Positions 18,331-27,981 of a stretch of DNA of 64,000 nucleotides are shown here, in pieces; positions within the stretch are counted from its first letter, which is position 1, and each line of letters begins with the position of its first letter. The stretch comes from Bradyrhizobium prioriisuperbiae. Lineage in GTDB: Bacteria; Pseudomonadota; Alphaproteobacteria; Rhizobiales; Xanthobacteraceae. The stretch is from assembly GCF_032397745.1 (NCBI RefSeq), contig NZ_CP135921.1:6126501-6190500 (forward strand), read 5' to 3'. The notes under the pieces were generated by a model that ran no database searches, was not told where the DNA came from, and saw nothing but the letters and a program-made list of their open reading frames with translations. Both the position numbers and the translations under genes were made by a program.

Positions 18331-19827
18331 ATGCGTTCGATCGGGCACTTTGTCGGCGGCAAGGAAATCAAGGGCACGTCAGGCCGGTTTGCCGACGTGT
18401 TCGAGCCCATGACCGGCGAGGTGCAGGCGCATGTGGCGCTGGCGTCCAAGGCCGAGATGCGGGAGGCGATCCTGAACGCCAAGGCGGCGCAGCCGGCCTG
18501 GGCGGCGACAAACCCGCAGCGCCGCGCGCGCATCATGATGAAGTTCCTCGAACTGGCCCAGCGCGACTATGACAAGCTTGCCGATCGCCTGGCGCGCGAG
18601 CATGGCAAGACCGTCCCCGATGCCAAGGGCGACATCCAGCGCGGCCTCGAAGTGGTCGAGTTCGCCTGCGGCATTCCGCATCTGATGAAGGGCGAATACA
18701 CCGAAGGCGCCGGCCCCGGCATCGACATCTATTCGATGCGCCAGCCGCTCGGTGTTGTTGCCGGCATCACGCCGTTCAATTTCCCGGCCATGATCCCGAT
18801 GTGGAAGTTCGCCCCGGCCATCGCCTGCGGCAATGCCTTCATCCTCAAGCCGTCGGAGCGCGATCCCGGCGTGCCGATGATGCTGGCCGAGCTGATGCTG
18901 GAAGCGGGCCTGCCGCCCGGCATCCTCAATGTGGTCAATGGCGACAAGGAAGCCGTTGACGCCATCCTGGACGATCCGGACATTCGTGCGGTGGGTTTTG
19001 TCGGCTCGTCGCCGATCGCGCAGTACATCTATGAGCGGGCGGCTGCGACCGGCAAGCGCGCGCAGTGTTTCGGCGGCGCCAAGAACCACGCCATCATCAT
19101 GCCGGACGCCGACATGGACCAGACCGTCGATGCGCTGATCGGCGCGGGTTACGGCTCCGCCGGCGAGCGCTGCATGGCGATCTCGGTCGCGGTGCCGGTG
19201 GGGCAGGCGACTGCCGACAGACTGATGGAAAAGCTGATTCCGCGGGTCGAGAACCTCAAGATCGGTCCAAGCACCGATCCGACCGCCGACTACGGTCCGT
19301 TGGTCACCCGTGCCGCGCTGGAGCGCGTCAAGGGCTACGTCGAGACCGGCATCGCGGAAGGCGCCAAGCTTGCAGTCGACGGCCGCGGCTTCAAGATGCA
19401 GGGCTATGAGAACGGTTTCTACATGGGCGGCTGCCTGTTCGACCATGTCACGCCGGAGATGAAGATCTACAAGGAGGAGATCTTCGGGCCAGTGCTGTCG
19501 GTTGTGCGCGCCAAGGATTATAACGAGGCGCTGCGACTGCCGAGCGAGCACGAATACGGCAACGGCGTTGCCATCTTCACCCGCGACGGCGATGCCGCCC
19601 GCGATTTCGCCGCCAAGGTCGAGGTCGGCATGGTCGGCATCAATGTGCCGATCCCGGTGCCGATTGCGTACTACACCTTCGGCGGCTGGAAGCGCTCCGG
19701 CTTCGGCGATCTCAATCAGCATGGTCCGGATTCGATCCGCTTCTACACCAAGACCAAGACCGTCACCTCGCGCTGGCCCTCCGGCGTCAAGGACGGCGCG
19801 GAGTTCAGCATTCCGACCATGAACTGA
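18331..19827 (+). CDS. mmsA: CoA-acylating methylmalonate-semialdehyde dehydrogenase
   Basis: A 498-residue aldehyde dehydrogenase that converts methylmalonate semialdehyde plus CoA and NAD to propionyl-CoA and CO2, the last step of valine degradation. Features: VAGITPFNFPAMIPMW cofactor region, FVGSSPIAQYIYERA glycine motif, and catalytic Cys281 in GSAGERCMAIS. The PIPVPIAYYTFGGWKRSGFGD end is characteristic of MmsA. A GGGAG ribosome site precedes the ATG. It is the first gene of a five-gene operon. Confidence 0.95.
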   Translation: MRSIGHFVGGKEIKGTSGRFADVFEPMTGEVQAHVALASKAEMREAILNAKAAQPAWAATNPQRRARIMMKFLELAQRDYDKLADRLAREHGKTVPDAKGDIQRGLEVVEFACGIPHLMKGEYTEGAGPGIDIYSMRQPLGVVAGITPFNFPAMIPMWKFAPAIACGNAFILKPSERDPGVPMMLAELMLEAGLPPGILNVVNGDKEAVDAILDDPDIRAVGFVGSSPIAQYIYERAAATGKRAQCFGGAKNHAIIMPDADMDQTVDALIGAGYGSAGERCMAISVAVPVGQATADRLMEKLIPRVENLKIGPSTDPTADYGPLVTRAALERVKGYVETGIAEGAKLAVDGRGFKMQGYENGFYMGGCLFDHVTPEMKIYKEEIFGPVLSVVRAKDYNEALRLPSEHEYGNGVAIFTRDGDAARDFAAKVEVGMVGINVPIPVPIAYYTFGGWKRSGFGDLNQHGPDSIRFYTKTKTVTSRWPSGVKDGAEFSIPTMN

Positions 19828-19842
19828 CGTCGGCCGAGCGCG

Positions 19843-20988
19843 ATGCAGTTCGCTCTCACCGAAGATCAGCTTGCAATCCGCGACATGGCGCGCAGCTTTG
19901 CCGCGGAGAGGATCGCGCCGCATGCACTCGATTGGGATGAGCGCAAGCACTTCCCGATCGATGTGATGCGCGAGGCGGCGGCACTCGGCATCGGCGGCAT
20001 CTACATCAAGGACGATGTCGGCGGATCGGCGATGACCCGGTTCGACGCCGCGCTGATCTTCGAGGCGCTGGCGACGGGCTGCCCGACGGTCTCCGCCTTC
20101 ATCTCCATCCACAACATGGCGTCGTGGATGATCGATGCCTATGGCTCCGACGCGCAGCGCCGCAAATGGTTGCCGAAACTCTGTACCATGGAGCTCGCCG
20201 CGAGTTATTGCCTGACCGAGCCGGGCTCCGGATCGGATGCGGCCGCGCTGCGCACCCGCGCGGTGCGCGATGGCGATCATTATGTGCTCAACGGCCAGAA
20301 GCAGTTCATCTCCGGTGCCGGTGCCGGCGATCTCTATGTGGTGATGGTGCGCACTGGCGGCGAAGGCCCCGGCGGCATTTCGACGCTTGTGGTCGAGGCT
20401 GATACCCCCGGCCTGTCGTTCGGCGCGAACGAGCGCAAGATGGGCTGGAACGCGCAGCCGACCCGCGCGGTGATTTTCGAGAATACCCGCGTTCCCGTCG
20501 CCAATCGTCTCGGTGACGAAGGCATCGGCTTCAAGGTCGCCATGGCGGGGCTCGACGGCGGCCGGCTCAATATCACGGCCTGTTCGCTCGGCGGCGCGCA
20601 GTCCGCGCTCGATAAGGCGCTGGCCTACATGAAAGAGCGCAAGGCGTTCGGCAAGCGGCTGGACGAATTCCAGGCACTGCAGTTTCGTCTCGCCGACATG
20701 GCGACGGAGCTGGAGGCGGCGCGCACTTTCTTGTGGCGGGCCGCCGCCGCGCTGGACCGCAAGGATGCCGACGCCACCATGCTATGCGCGATGGCGAAGC
20801 GTTTCGGCACCGATATCGGTTTCGAGGTCGCCAACCAGGCGCTGCAGCTGCATGGCGGTTATGGCTATCTTGCCGAATACGGTATTGAGAAGATCGTCCG
20901 CGATCTGCGGGTGCATCAAATCCTGGAAGGGACCAACGAAATCATGCGTCTGATCGTGGCCCGCAAGCTGGTCGAGCCGGGACGATGA
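19843..20988 (+). CDS. Isobutyryl-CoA dehydrogenase-type acyl-CoA dehydrogenase
   Basis: A 381-residue FAD enzyme with CLTEPGSGSDAAALRT and FISGAGAGDLYVVM signatures. The C-terminal catalytic Glu is in HQILEGTNEIMR. The neighbours mmsA, HIBCH and mmsB imply that it oxidises isobutyryl-CoA to methacrylyl-CoA in valine breakdown. It starts 15 bp after mmsA and its stop overlaps the next start by 4 bp, indicating coupled translation. Confidence 0.9.
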   Translation: MQFALTEDQLAIRDMARSFAAERIAPHALDWDERKHFPIDVMREAAALGIGGIYIKDDVGGSAMTRFDAALIFEALATGCPTVSAFISIHNMASWMIDAYGSDAQRRKWLPKLCTMELAASYCLTEPGSGSDAAALRTRAVRDGDHYVLNGQKQFISGAGAGDLYVVMVRTGGEGPGGISTLVVEADTPGLSFGANERKMGWNAQPTRAVIFENTRVPVANRLGDEGIGFKVAMAGLDGGRLNITACSLGGAQSALDKALAYMKERKAFGKRLDEFQALQFRLADMATELEAARTFLWRAAAALDRKDADATMLCAMAKRFGTDIGFEVANQALQLHGGYGYLAEYGIEKIVRDLRVHQILEGTNEIMRLIVARKLVEPGR

Positions 20989-22070
20989 GTGACAGTACGA
21001 ATACCGTAGCCGCAGAAGCCGATCTGATCGTCCGCAGCGAGGGAAGCGTTGGCGTGCTGCGGCTGAATCGTCCCAAGGCAATCAATGCCCTGACGCTGGA
21101 GATGACACGCGAGATCGACGCCGGGCTGGACAGTTTCGAACTCGATCCGGCGATCAGCGTGATCCTGCTCGAAGGCGCGGGCGATCGCGGGCTGTGCGCC
21201 GGTGGTGACATTCGCGGGCTTTACGAGAGCGCGCGGGTCGGCGGCGATCTCGGCAAGGTGTTCTGGAGCGAGGAGTACATCGTCAACGCCCGCATCGAAG
21301 CCTATCCGAAACCCTACGTCGCCTACATGGACGGCATTGTGATGGGTGGCGGCGTCGGTCTCGCCTGCCACTCCAGCCACCGCGTCGTCACCGAGAAGAC
21401 GCGGATCGGCATGCCGGAAGTCAGCCTCGGCTTTTTCCCCGATGTCGGCGGCACCTGGCTGTTGTCCCAGGCCCCGGGAGAGGTCGGGACGTATCTGGCG
21501 CTGACCGGGCAGACCGCCAATGGGTCCGATGCGGTCTACGCGCATCTTGCCGACGCCTTTGTGCCGACGGCGCAATGGCCGGCGCTGCGTGAGGCGCTGA
21601 CAAAGGCGCCTCGCGATGCGACCCATGCCGATGTGCAGGCGATCATCGACCGGTTCGCCACATCAGCACCAGCAGGGCCGATTGCCGCCAACCGTGCGCT
21701 GATCGACCGTGTCTTTGCCTTCGATACGATGGAAGAGATCGTTGCGGCGCTCACCGCCGATGGTTCGGAGTTTGCCCAGGCAACACTCAAGACCATGTTG
21801 GAGAAGTCACCGCGTGGGCTGAAGGTGACGCTGCGGCTGCTGCGCCAGGCGCGACACCTCCCGTCGCTCAAGCAGGCCCTGGTGCATGAATATCGCGCGG
21901 CGCTTGAAGTCTTCGCCAGCCAGGATTTCGTCGAAGGCATTCGCGCCGCGATTGTTGACAAGGATCGCAATCCGAAGTGGTCTCCGCCGCGGATCGAGGA
22001 CGTGACGCCGGAGATCGTCGACGCTTACTTCGCGCCGCGTGCGGACCGCGAACTGGTCTTTCCGGATTAA
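20985..22070 (+). CDS. 3-hydroxyisobutyryl-CoA hydrolase-type protein
   Basis: A 361-residue crotonase-superfamily protein longer than ordinary hydratases, as expected of HIBYL-CoA hydrolases. Key parts are GLCAGGDIRGLYE, the GGGVGLACHSSHRV oxyanion segment and MPEVSLGFFPDVGGTWLLS, with the catalytic Glu in the last. It releases 3-hydroxyisobutyrate from its CoA ester. The ATGA overlap with the upstream dehydrogenase and the following 3-hydroxyisobutyrate dehydrogenase gene support this role over a plain enoyl-CoA hydratase. Confidence 0.9.
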   Translation: MSDSTNTVAAEADLIVRSEGSVGVLRLNRPKAINALTLEMTREIDAGLDSFELDPAISVILLEGAGDRGLCAGGDIRGLYESARVGGDLGKVFWSEEYIVNARIEAYPKPYVAYMDGIVMGGGVGLACHSSHRVVTEKTRIGMPEVSLGFFPDVGGTWLLSQAPGEVGTYLALTGQTANGSDAVYAHLADAFVPTAQWPALREALTKAPRDATHADVQAIIDRFATSAPAGPIAANRALIDRVFAFDTMEEIVAALTADGSEFAQATLKTMLEKSPRGLKVTLRLLRQARHLPSLKQALVHEYRAALEVFASQDFVEGIRAAIVDKDRNPKWSPPRIEDVTPEIVDAYFAPRADRELVFPD

Positions 22071-22095
22071 GAACAAGACACGCAGAGGAAACGTC

Positions 22096-22983
22096 ATGGC
22101 AAAAGTCGCATTCATCGGCCTCGGCAACATGGGCGGTCCGATGGCCGCCAATCTGGTCAAGGCCGGTCACCAGGTGACGGGTTTCGACCTTGTCCCGGCA
22201 TCGCTCGACGCCGCGAAAGCTTCCGGCGTCACCATCGCAGGATCGGCGGCGGAGAGCGTCAAGGGCGCCGAAGTAGTGATCACCATGTTGCCGGCGGGCA
22301 AGCATGTGGTCGCGGTCTGGAGCGAGGTGCTGCCGTCGGTGGCCAAGGGTACTCTGATGATCGATTGCTCGACCATTGATGTCGACAGCGCCCGGCAGGC
22401 CCACGCGCTGGCCACAAAGTCGTCGCTCGGCTCGGTCGACGCGCCGGTGTCCGGCGGCGTCGGCGGCGCCACGGCGGCGTCGCTGACCTTCATGGCCGGC
22501 GGCACCGCACAGGCGTTCGCTGCCGCGAAGCCGGTACTGGAGGCCATGGGCAAGAAGATCGTGCATTGCGGCGAGGCCGGAGCGGGGCAGGCGGCGAAGA
22601 TCTGCAACAACATGATCCTCGGTATTTCCATGATCGGTGTGTCCGAAGCATTTGCGCTCGCCGAAAAGCTGGGGCTGTCGCATCAGGCACTGTTCGATGT
22701 GGCCTCGACCTCATCCGGCCAGTGTTGGTCCCTGACGACCTATTGTCCTGTGCCTGGCCCGGTGCCGACGTCACCTGCCAATAACGACTACAAGCCGGGT
22801 TTTGCCGCGGCACTGATGCTGAAGGACCTCAGGCTGTCCCAGGAGGCGGCCAAGGCCTCTGGTGCTGCGACACCGCTCGGCGCCCATGCGGCGGAGATCT
22901 ATGAGACCTTCGACAGGGCCGGCAATGGCGGTGTCGATTTCTCTGGCATCGTCCGGCATCTGCGTGCGCTCGGACAGCAATGA
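22096..22983 (+). CDS. mmsB: 3-hydroxyisobutyrate dehydrogenase
   Basis: A 295-residue NAD-dependent beta-hydroxyacid dehydrogenase. The Rossmann start is AKVAFIGLGNMGGPMAANL. The substrate-binding stretch is DAPVSGGVGGATAASLTFM and the catalytic Lys is in GAGQAAKICNNM. It oxidises 3-hydroxyisobutyrate to methylmalonate semialdehyde, feeding MmsA. ATG 22096 follows AGAGGAAACGTC, a fair ribosome site. Confidence 0.94.
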   Translation: MAKVAFIGLGNMGGPMAANLVKAGHQVTGFDLVPASLDAAKASGVTIAGSAAESVKGAEVVITMLPAGKHVVAVWSEVLPSVAKGTLMIDCSTIDVDSARQAHALATKSSLGSVDAPVSGGVGGATAASLTFMAGGTAQAFAAAKPVLEAMGKKIVHCGEAGAGQAAKICNNMILGISMIGVSEAFALAEKLGLSHQALFDVASTSSGQCWSLTTYCPVPGPVPTSPANNDYKPGFAAALMLKDLRLSQEAAKASGAATPLGAHAAEIYETFDRAGNGGVDFSGIVRHLRALGQQ

Positions 22984-22993
22984 GGGGGACGCG

Positions 22994-24730
22994 ATGACCT
23001 CATTCCAGCAGGCCCGGGCATTTTTGCTTGAGCACCGCACCGACTACGACAAGGCTGTGGCCGAATTCAAATGGCCTGATGCGGTCGACTTCAACTGGGC
23101 GCTGGATTGGTTCGACGCGGGCCTTGCGGGTGATCCGGCGAGCCGCGATCGCACCGCGCTGTGGATCGTCGATGCCGCCAGCGGCAACGAGACCAAACTC
23201 AGTTTCGCCGATCTGTCGCGCCGCTCCAATCAGGTGGCGAACTTTCTGCGAGCCAAGGGCCTGAAGCGCGGCGATCATCTCTTGCTGCTGCTCGGCAACG
23301 TGGTGCCGCTGTGGGAAACCATGCTGGCGGCGATCAAGCTTGGCGTTGTGATCATTCCTGCGACCACGCTGCTGACCCCGGACGAACTGCAGGATAGGCT
23401 GGATCGCGGGCGGGCGAGGGCAGTGGTCGCCTCGCAGGATCAGGTGGCGAAATTCGACGGTCTCAAGAGCGATGGTCTGACGCGCGTCGTGGTCGGCGCC
23501 GCCGCAACGCATGGCGAATGGGAGCGTTTTGAGACCGCGGACAGCTTCCCCGAGACATTCGCACCCGATGGCGTCACCGGCGCCCACGATCCGATGCTGC
23601 TGTACTTCACCTCCGGCACCACGGCGAAACCGAAACTGGTGCTGCACAGCCAGCGCAGTTATCCGGTCGGCGCGCTGTCCACGATGTACTGGATCGGCTT
23701 GCAGCCGGGTGATGTCCATCTCAACATCTCGTCACCGGGCTGGGCGAAGCATGCCTGGAGCTGTTTCTTCGCGCCCTGGAATGCCGGCGCCACCGTGTTC
23801 GTGGTCAACCAGCCGCGCTTCGATGCCAAGGCGTTGCTCGCTGTCGTCGAGCGCTCAGAGGTGACCACGCTGTGCGCGCCGCCGACGGTGTGGCGGCTTC
23901 TGATCCAGGAGAAGCTCGCGTCCTACAAAATGTCTCTGCGCGAGGTCTGTGGTGCGGGCGAGCCGCTCAATCCGGAAGTGATCGACCAGGTCAAGGCCGC
24001 GTGGGGGCTGACCATCCGCGACGGTTATGGCCAGACCGAAACCACGGCCCTTGCTGGCAACTCGCCAGGGCAGCCGGTCAAGGTCGGCTCGATGGGCCGG
24101 CCGCTGCCGGGCTATCGCGTGCGGGTCAGCGATGCCGACGGCAACCCGGCGAAGGAAGGCGAGGTCGGCCTCGTGCTCGGCGCAGATCGGCCCGCTGGCC
24201 TGATGCAGGGTTATCAAGGCGAGGATGGACAGCCGCGCGGCGCCGACGGCGATATCTATCGCACCGGCGACGTGGTGTTTCTAGATGACGACGGCTATCT
24301 CACCTTCGTCGGCCGTTCCGACGACGTGTTCAAATCGTCCGACTACCGCATCAGCCCGTTCGAACTGGAGAGCATTCTGCTGGAGCACGAGGCGGTGGCG
24401 GAAGCCGCCGTGGTGCCGTCGCCGGACCCGATCCGGCTCGCAATCCCGAAGGCCTATGTGCTGCTGGTCGGTGGTATCGCGCCGTCCCGTGACACCGCGC
24501 TCTCGATCTTCAAATATGTCCATTCGCGCCTGGCGCCGTTCAAGCGCATCCGGCGCATTGAGCTCGTCACCGAATTGCCCAAGACCATCTCGGGCAAGAT
24601 CCGTCGCGTCCAGTTGCGGCGGCTGGAGCACGACAATGACCGCAGCGACAAGCTGCGCGGGCAGGAGTTCCGCGAAGAGGATTTCCCGGAGTTGCAGGTC
24701 GGCCGGCCCGCTAGCGCATCGGACGGTTAG
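22994..24730 (+). CDS. AMP-dependent acyl-CoA synthetase (probable isobutyrate/short branched acid CoA ligase)
   Basis: A 578-residue ANL-superfamily ligase. Visible motifs are the P-loop YFTSGTTAKPKLVLHS, the A5 motif GYGQTETTA, the GDVVFLDDDGYLTFVGRSDD hinge, and the C-terminal catalytic Lys in LPKTISGKIRR. Overall it resembles medium-chain/branched acyl-CoA synthetases of the AcsM group. As the last gene of the valine operon, 10 bp after mmsB, it probably activates isobutyrate or a related acid. Substrate is inferred. Confidence 0.88.
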   Translation: MTSFQQARAFLLEHRTDYDKAVAEFKWPDAVDFNWALDWFDAGLAGDPASRDRTALWIVDAASGNETKLSFADLSRRSNQVANFLRAKGLKRGDHLLLLLGNVVPLWETMLAAIKLGVVIIPATTLLTPDELQDRLDRGRARAVVASQDQVAKFDGLKSDGLTRVVVGAAATHGEWERFETADSFPETFAPDGVTGAHDPMLLYFTSGTTAKPKLVLHSQRSYPVGALSTMYWIGLQPGDVHLNISSPGWAKHAWSCFFAPWNAGATVFVVNQPRFDAKALLAVVERSEVTTLCAPPTVWRLLIQEKLASYKMSLREVCGAGEPLNPEVIDQVKAAWGLTIRDGYGQTETTALAGNSPGQPVKVGSMGRPLPGYRVRVSDADGNPAKEGEVGLVLGADRPAGLMQGYQGEDGQPRGADGDIYRTGDVVFLDDDGYLTFVGRSDDVFKSSDYRISPFELESILLEHEAVAEAAVVPSPDPIRLAIPKAYVLLVGGIAPSRDTALSIFKYVHSRLAPFKRIRRIELVTELPKTISGKIRRVQLRRLEHDNDRSDKLRGQEFREEDFPELQVGRPASASDG

Positions 24731-24760
24731 GGCCTTCCACGGACTTCGCCGGGTGCAAGT

Positions 24761-25180
24761 CTAGACGATCGGCAGTGACGGCGCTGCGCCCTTCTGCCAG
24801 ACGTTGAAGGTGGCTTCCCATTTGGCGATCTCATCGCCACGCATGGTCAGGAGCTCGATTCCGCGCCCCTGCATCTGTTGTCCGTTGTGTCCATCTTCCC
24901 ACTCGGCGTCCCAGGAGCAGGCGATGACATTGCCCGTGACCGCGCGCAGCTGCTTTTGCAGCCGGTAGTTCTTCAGGCGTGCGAATCTCGCGATCAAAAA
25001 CGTTTCAACCGGCGATCTGCCGTGCATGTCGGGAATATCGGCAAATCGCACCATGACATCTGGAGCGAAGGTCTTCATGATTTCGGAGATATCACCGGTG
25101 TTGATCAGCCTCTGGGCCCGCGCGAGGACCGCTTCGGCATCACGAACAGTCAGGCCTGCTGTATCCAGTGCTGTCGACAT
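24761..25180 (-). CDS. SnoaL/NTF2-like family protein
   Basis: A 139-residue NTF2-fold protein with AQRLINTGDISEIMKTFAPD at the start and strands VIACSWDAEWEDGHNGQQ and GIELLTMRGDEIAKWEATF. It belongs to the broad nuclear-transport-factor-2 group that includes small isomerases and limonene epoxide hydrolase-like proteins. It is convergent with the acyl-CoA synthetase and divergent from a LysR gene. No substrate can be named. Confidence 0.78.
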   Translation of the reverse strand: MSTALDTAGLTVRDAEAVLARAQRLINTGDISEIMKTFAPDVMVRFADIPDMHGRSPVETFLIARFARLKNYRLQKQLRAVTGNVIACSWDAEWEDGHNGQQMQGRGIELLTMRGDEIAKWEATFNVWQKGAAPSLPIV

Positions 25181-25481
25181 CTTGCGCTCCCGGGGTTGCG
25201 GTTCTGATGGCCGCGCGAGCGCGAAAGCTAGAGCGTCGCAATGACAGTTTCTGTCAGCATGTGATGACGGGAAATTCGCCGAGCGGCGTGGACAGAGGTC
25301 GACGTGGGTCGGATTTTTCCGCCGCTAGCACTGGGTCGCCTCCCACCCAGCCCTGTCCCGTGTTCCCAATCGCGTAATCCTGTGCGGCGAAAGTTCGCGG
25401 TTGCAACCCCGCGCCCTTGCGCGCTCCCGGAAAAAAGCTTCCTATCAGGCACCAACCGCCCCGGGACGTGCCGAATTCTCC
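25181..25481. other. Intergenic region between divergent NTF2 and LysR genes
   Basis: About 300 bp with no supported gene on either strand. It must contain two divergent promoters. No clear inverted repeat was picked out. Confidence 0.5.
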
Positions 25482-26381
25482 ATGATCGACAAGCTTGAAT
25501 TCTTGCTGGCGCTGGCGCGCGAACAGCATTTTGGCCGCGCCGCCGAATTCTGCGGCGTCAGCCAGCCGACCTTGTCGGCGGGCATCAAGCAACTCGAGGA
25601 GTCGCTGGACCTGTTGCTGGTGAACCGCGGCTCCCGGTTCCAGGGCTTCACGCCGGAGGGCGAACGGGTGCTGGAGTGGGCGCGGCGCATCGTGGGCGAC
25701 GCCCGCGCCATGCACCAGGATCTCGATGCGATGAAGCGTGGTCTGGTCGGCCATATCAAGATCGCCGCCGTTCCGACCGCGCTGGCCATGACGGCGAGCC
25801 TGACGACGCCGTTCCGCGCCAAGCATCCGGGCGTGAAGTTCACCATCGTCTCCTCGACCTCGATCGAGGCGCTGCGGCTGCTGGACAATCTCGAAGTCGA
25901 CGCCGGCCTGACCTATCTCGACAACGAGCCGCTCGGCAACGTCAACACCGTGCCGCTCTATCTCGAACAGTATCGCCTCCTGACGGCGGCGGACGGCGAA
26001 CTGGGTGACCGCGACAAGGTGACCTGGGCGGAGGTCGGCAAGATTCCGTTGTGCCTGCTCACCCCCAACATGCAGAACCGTCGTATCATCGATCAATTGC
26101 TGCAGCGGGCCGGCGCCATCGCGTCGCCGACACTGGAATCGAACTCCATGATCGTACTCTATGCGCACGTTCGCACCGGCCGCTGGGCCAGCGTGATGCC
26201 GGCGCGGCTGGCGGAAACCTTAGGCTTGACCGACAAGGTGCGTTCGATCCCGATCGTGGAGCCGAGCAGCGCCCACGTGGTTGGCCTCGTCGTTCCGCAC
26301 CGCGAACCGATGACACCGCTTACGGCAGCACTGGTCGAAGAGGCCAGGCTGCTGGCCAAATCCATGAATACGCTGACCTGA
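25482..26381 (+). CDS. LysR family transcriptional regulator, FdsR-like
   Basis: A 299-residue LysR-type protein starting MIDKLEFLLALAREQHFGRA, with the HTH recognition helix near VSQPTLSAGIKQLEESLD. This N-terminus is like LysR proteins found beside NAD-linked formate dehydrogenase (fds) operons. Here two fatty-acid-type genes separate it from fdsG. GATAG/CTATC half-sites stand before fdsG. Control of the formate operon is likely but inferred; control of the MaoC/SDR pair just downstream is the alternative. Confidence 0.85.
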   Translation: MIDKLEFLLALAREQHFGRAAEFCGVSQPTLSAGIKQLEESLDLLLVNRGSRFQGFTPEGERVLEWARRIVGDARAMHQDLDAMKRGLVGHIKIAAVPTALAMTASLTTPFRAKHPGVKFTIVSSTSIEALRLLDNLEVDAGLTYLDNEPLGNVNTVPLYLEQYRLLTAADGELGDRDKVTWAEVGKIPLCLLTPNMQNRRIIDQLLQRAGAIASPTLESNSMIVLYAHVRTGRWASVMPARLAETLGLTDKVRSIPIVEPSSAHVVGLVVPHREPMTPLTAALVEEARLLAKSMNTLT

Positions 26382-26495
26382 TGCATTGCTTGCATGTGCT
26401 GACGATTCCGCGTGGACAAAGCCTCCGTTCCATGGAATCTGCGATCCACAACAATGAAACAAGTGAAATCAGGGATCGGCAAGGCTGAAACAATC

Positions 26496-26960
26496 ATGGC
26501 TGAAACAATCACTCGTGACGCCTACATCAAGCTGGTCGGTCAGGAGATCGGCGTCTCGTCCTGGTTTCTCGTGGACCAGAATCGCATCGATGCGTTCGCC
26601 GAAGTGACCGAGGATCATCAGTTTATCCATGTCGACCCCGAACGCGCCGCGCGTGAAACGCCATTCGGCACCACCATCGCGCATGGTTTTCTCAGCCTGT
26701 CGCTGATGAGCGCGTTCGCCTACGAGGTGCTGCCATCGATCGCGGGCACCACCATGAGCGTGAACTACGGCTTCGACAAACTGCGCTTTGTCTCGCCGGT
26801 GCGGTCCGGGGCGCGGGTTCGCGGCCGCTTCATCTTGACGGACGCGACCCTGCGCGCGCCCAACGAGTTGCTATCGCGCACCAGCGTGACCGTCGAGATC
26901 GAAGGCGAGACCAAACCCGCTCTGGTGGCCGATTGGCTCGGCCTGATCTTCTCCGCATAA
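26496..26960 (+). CDS. MaoC family (R)-specific enoyl-CoA hydratase
   Basis: A 154-residue hot-dog-fold hydratase. The catalytic signature is FAEVTEDHQFIHVDPERAA, with Asp and His of the hydratase-2 motif, followed by GTTIAHGFLSLSL. It hydrates trans-2-enoyl-CoA to (R)-3-hydroxyacyl-CoA. ATG 26496 gives the usual N-terminus; in-frame ATGs at 26412 and 26454 add unlike residues. The SDR gene 16 bp downstream could carry out the following oxidation, like the two halves of a peroxisomal MFE-2 enzyme. Confidence 0.88.
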   Translation: MAETITRDAYIKLVGQEIGVSSWFLVDQNRIDAFAEVTEDHQFIHVDPERAARETPFGTTIAHGFLSLSLMSAFAYEVLPSIAGTTMSVNYGFDKLRFVSPVRSGARVRGRFILTDATLRAPNELLSRTSVTVEIEGETKPALVADWLGLIFSA

Positions 26961-26976
26961 TTGAAGGACCAACATC

Positions 26977-27894
26977 ATGGCAATCAGATTTGACGGACGC
27001 GTGGCAATCGTCACCGGTGCGGGCAACGGGCTTGGACGCGCGCATGCGCTCGGCCTTGCGGCGCTCGGCGCCAAAGTGGTGGTCAATGATTTCGGTGGCG
27101 CCCGCGACGGCTCCGGAGGATCGCTCGGCCCCGCCGATGCGGTGGTCGAGGACATCCGCAAAGCCGGTGGCGAGGCGATCTCCGACGGCGCCGACGTCTC
27201 GAATTTCGAGCAGGTGCAGGCGATGGTCGCCAAGGCCACTGTGCAATGGGGTGGTGTCGATCTCCTGGTCGCCAATGCCGGCATCCTGCGCGACAAGTCG
27301 TTTGCCAAGATGGAGCCGGACGATTTCCGCAAAGTCGTCGACGTGCACCTGATCGGCACCTTCAACTGCTGCAAAGCAGTGTGGAACGGCATGCGCGAGC
27401 GCAACTACGGCCGCATCGTCATCACCACCTCGAGCTCCGGGCTGTTCGGCAATTTCGGCCAGGCCAACTACGGGGCTGCCAAGGCCGCCATGGCCGGCCT
27501 GATGAACGTGCTGGCGGAGGAGGGGCGCAAGACCAATATCCGCGTCAACACCATCTCGCCGACCGCGGCGACCCGGATGACCGAAGAACTGCTGCCGCCG
27601 CAGGCGCTCCAGTTGATGAAGCCGGAATCGATCACCCCGGCCGTGCTGTATCTCCTGAGCGAGGACGCCCCGACCCGGACCATCATGGGAGCAGGGGCGG
27701 GCTCCTTCGCGGTGATCAAGATCGTGGAGAGCGAGGGGATCAATTTGTCGCAGGCCGACTGGACCCCTGATGCGGTGGCGGCCCACTTCAAGGACATCAG
27801 CGACATGTCGAAGGCCCAGGCGCTGGAAGGGGCCTTCCAGCAGACCCAGAAATATGTCGCCCAGGCCGCCGCAAAGGCCGGAATCAAGCTCTAA
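26977..27894 (+). CDS. SDR family 3-hydroxyacyl-CoA dehydrogenase-like (MFE-2/HSD17B4 type)
   Basis: A 305-residue classical short-chain dehydrogenase. NAD motif TGAGNGLGRAHA, acidic selector VVVNDFGGARDG, NAG motif LVANAGI, catalytic Ser in TTSSSGLFGNFG and YGAAK. The long insertion after the second strand (GARDGSGGSLGPADAVV) is typical of the dehydrogenase domain of multifunctional enzyme type 2. An AAGGA ribosome site precedes the ATG. It pairs with the MaoC hydratase upstream, suggesting (R)-hydroxyacyl-CoA oxidation. Confidence 0.88.
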   Translation: MAIRFDGRVAIVTGAGNGLGRAHALGLAALGAKVVVNDFGGARDGSGGSLGPADAVVEDIRKAGGEAISDGADVSNFEQVQAMVAKATVQWGGVDLLVANAGILRDKSFAKMEPDDFRKVVDVHLIGTFNCCKAVWNGMRERNYGRIVITTSSSGLFGNFGQANYGAAKAAMAGLMNVLAEEGRKTNIRVNTISPTAATRMTEELLPPQALQLMKPESITPAVLYLLSEDAPTRTIMGAGAGSFAVIKIVESEGINLSQADWTPDAVAAHFKDISDMSKAQALEGAFQQTQKYVAQAAAKAGIKL

Positions 27895-27981
27895 CCGGCT
27901 CCGGGCCGCGGGGCTCCGGGGCTCGCACCCGGGGCCACCGGTCTCCGTTGACGTATTTTGCCTCTCAAGAAGAGGAATATT

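Noticed and set aside
18379..20280. A 633-codon minus-strand frame over mmsA and the acyl-CoA dehydrogenase
   Set aside because: No family features and no ribosome site; the two plus-strand enzymes explain the sequence.
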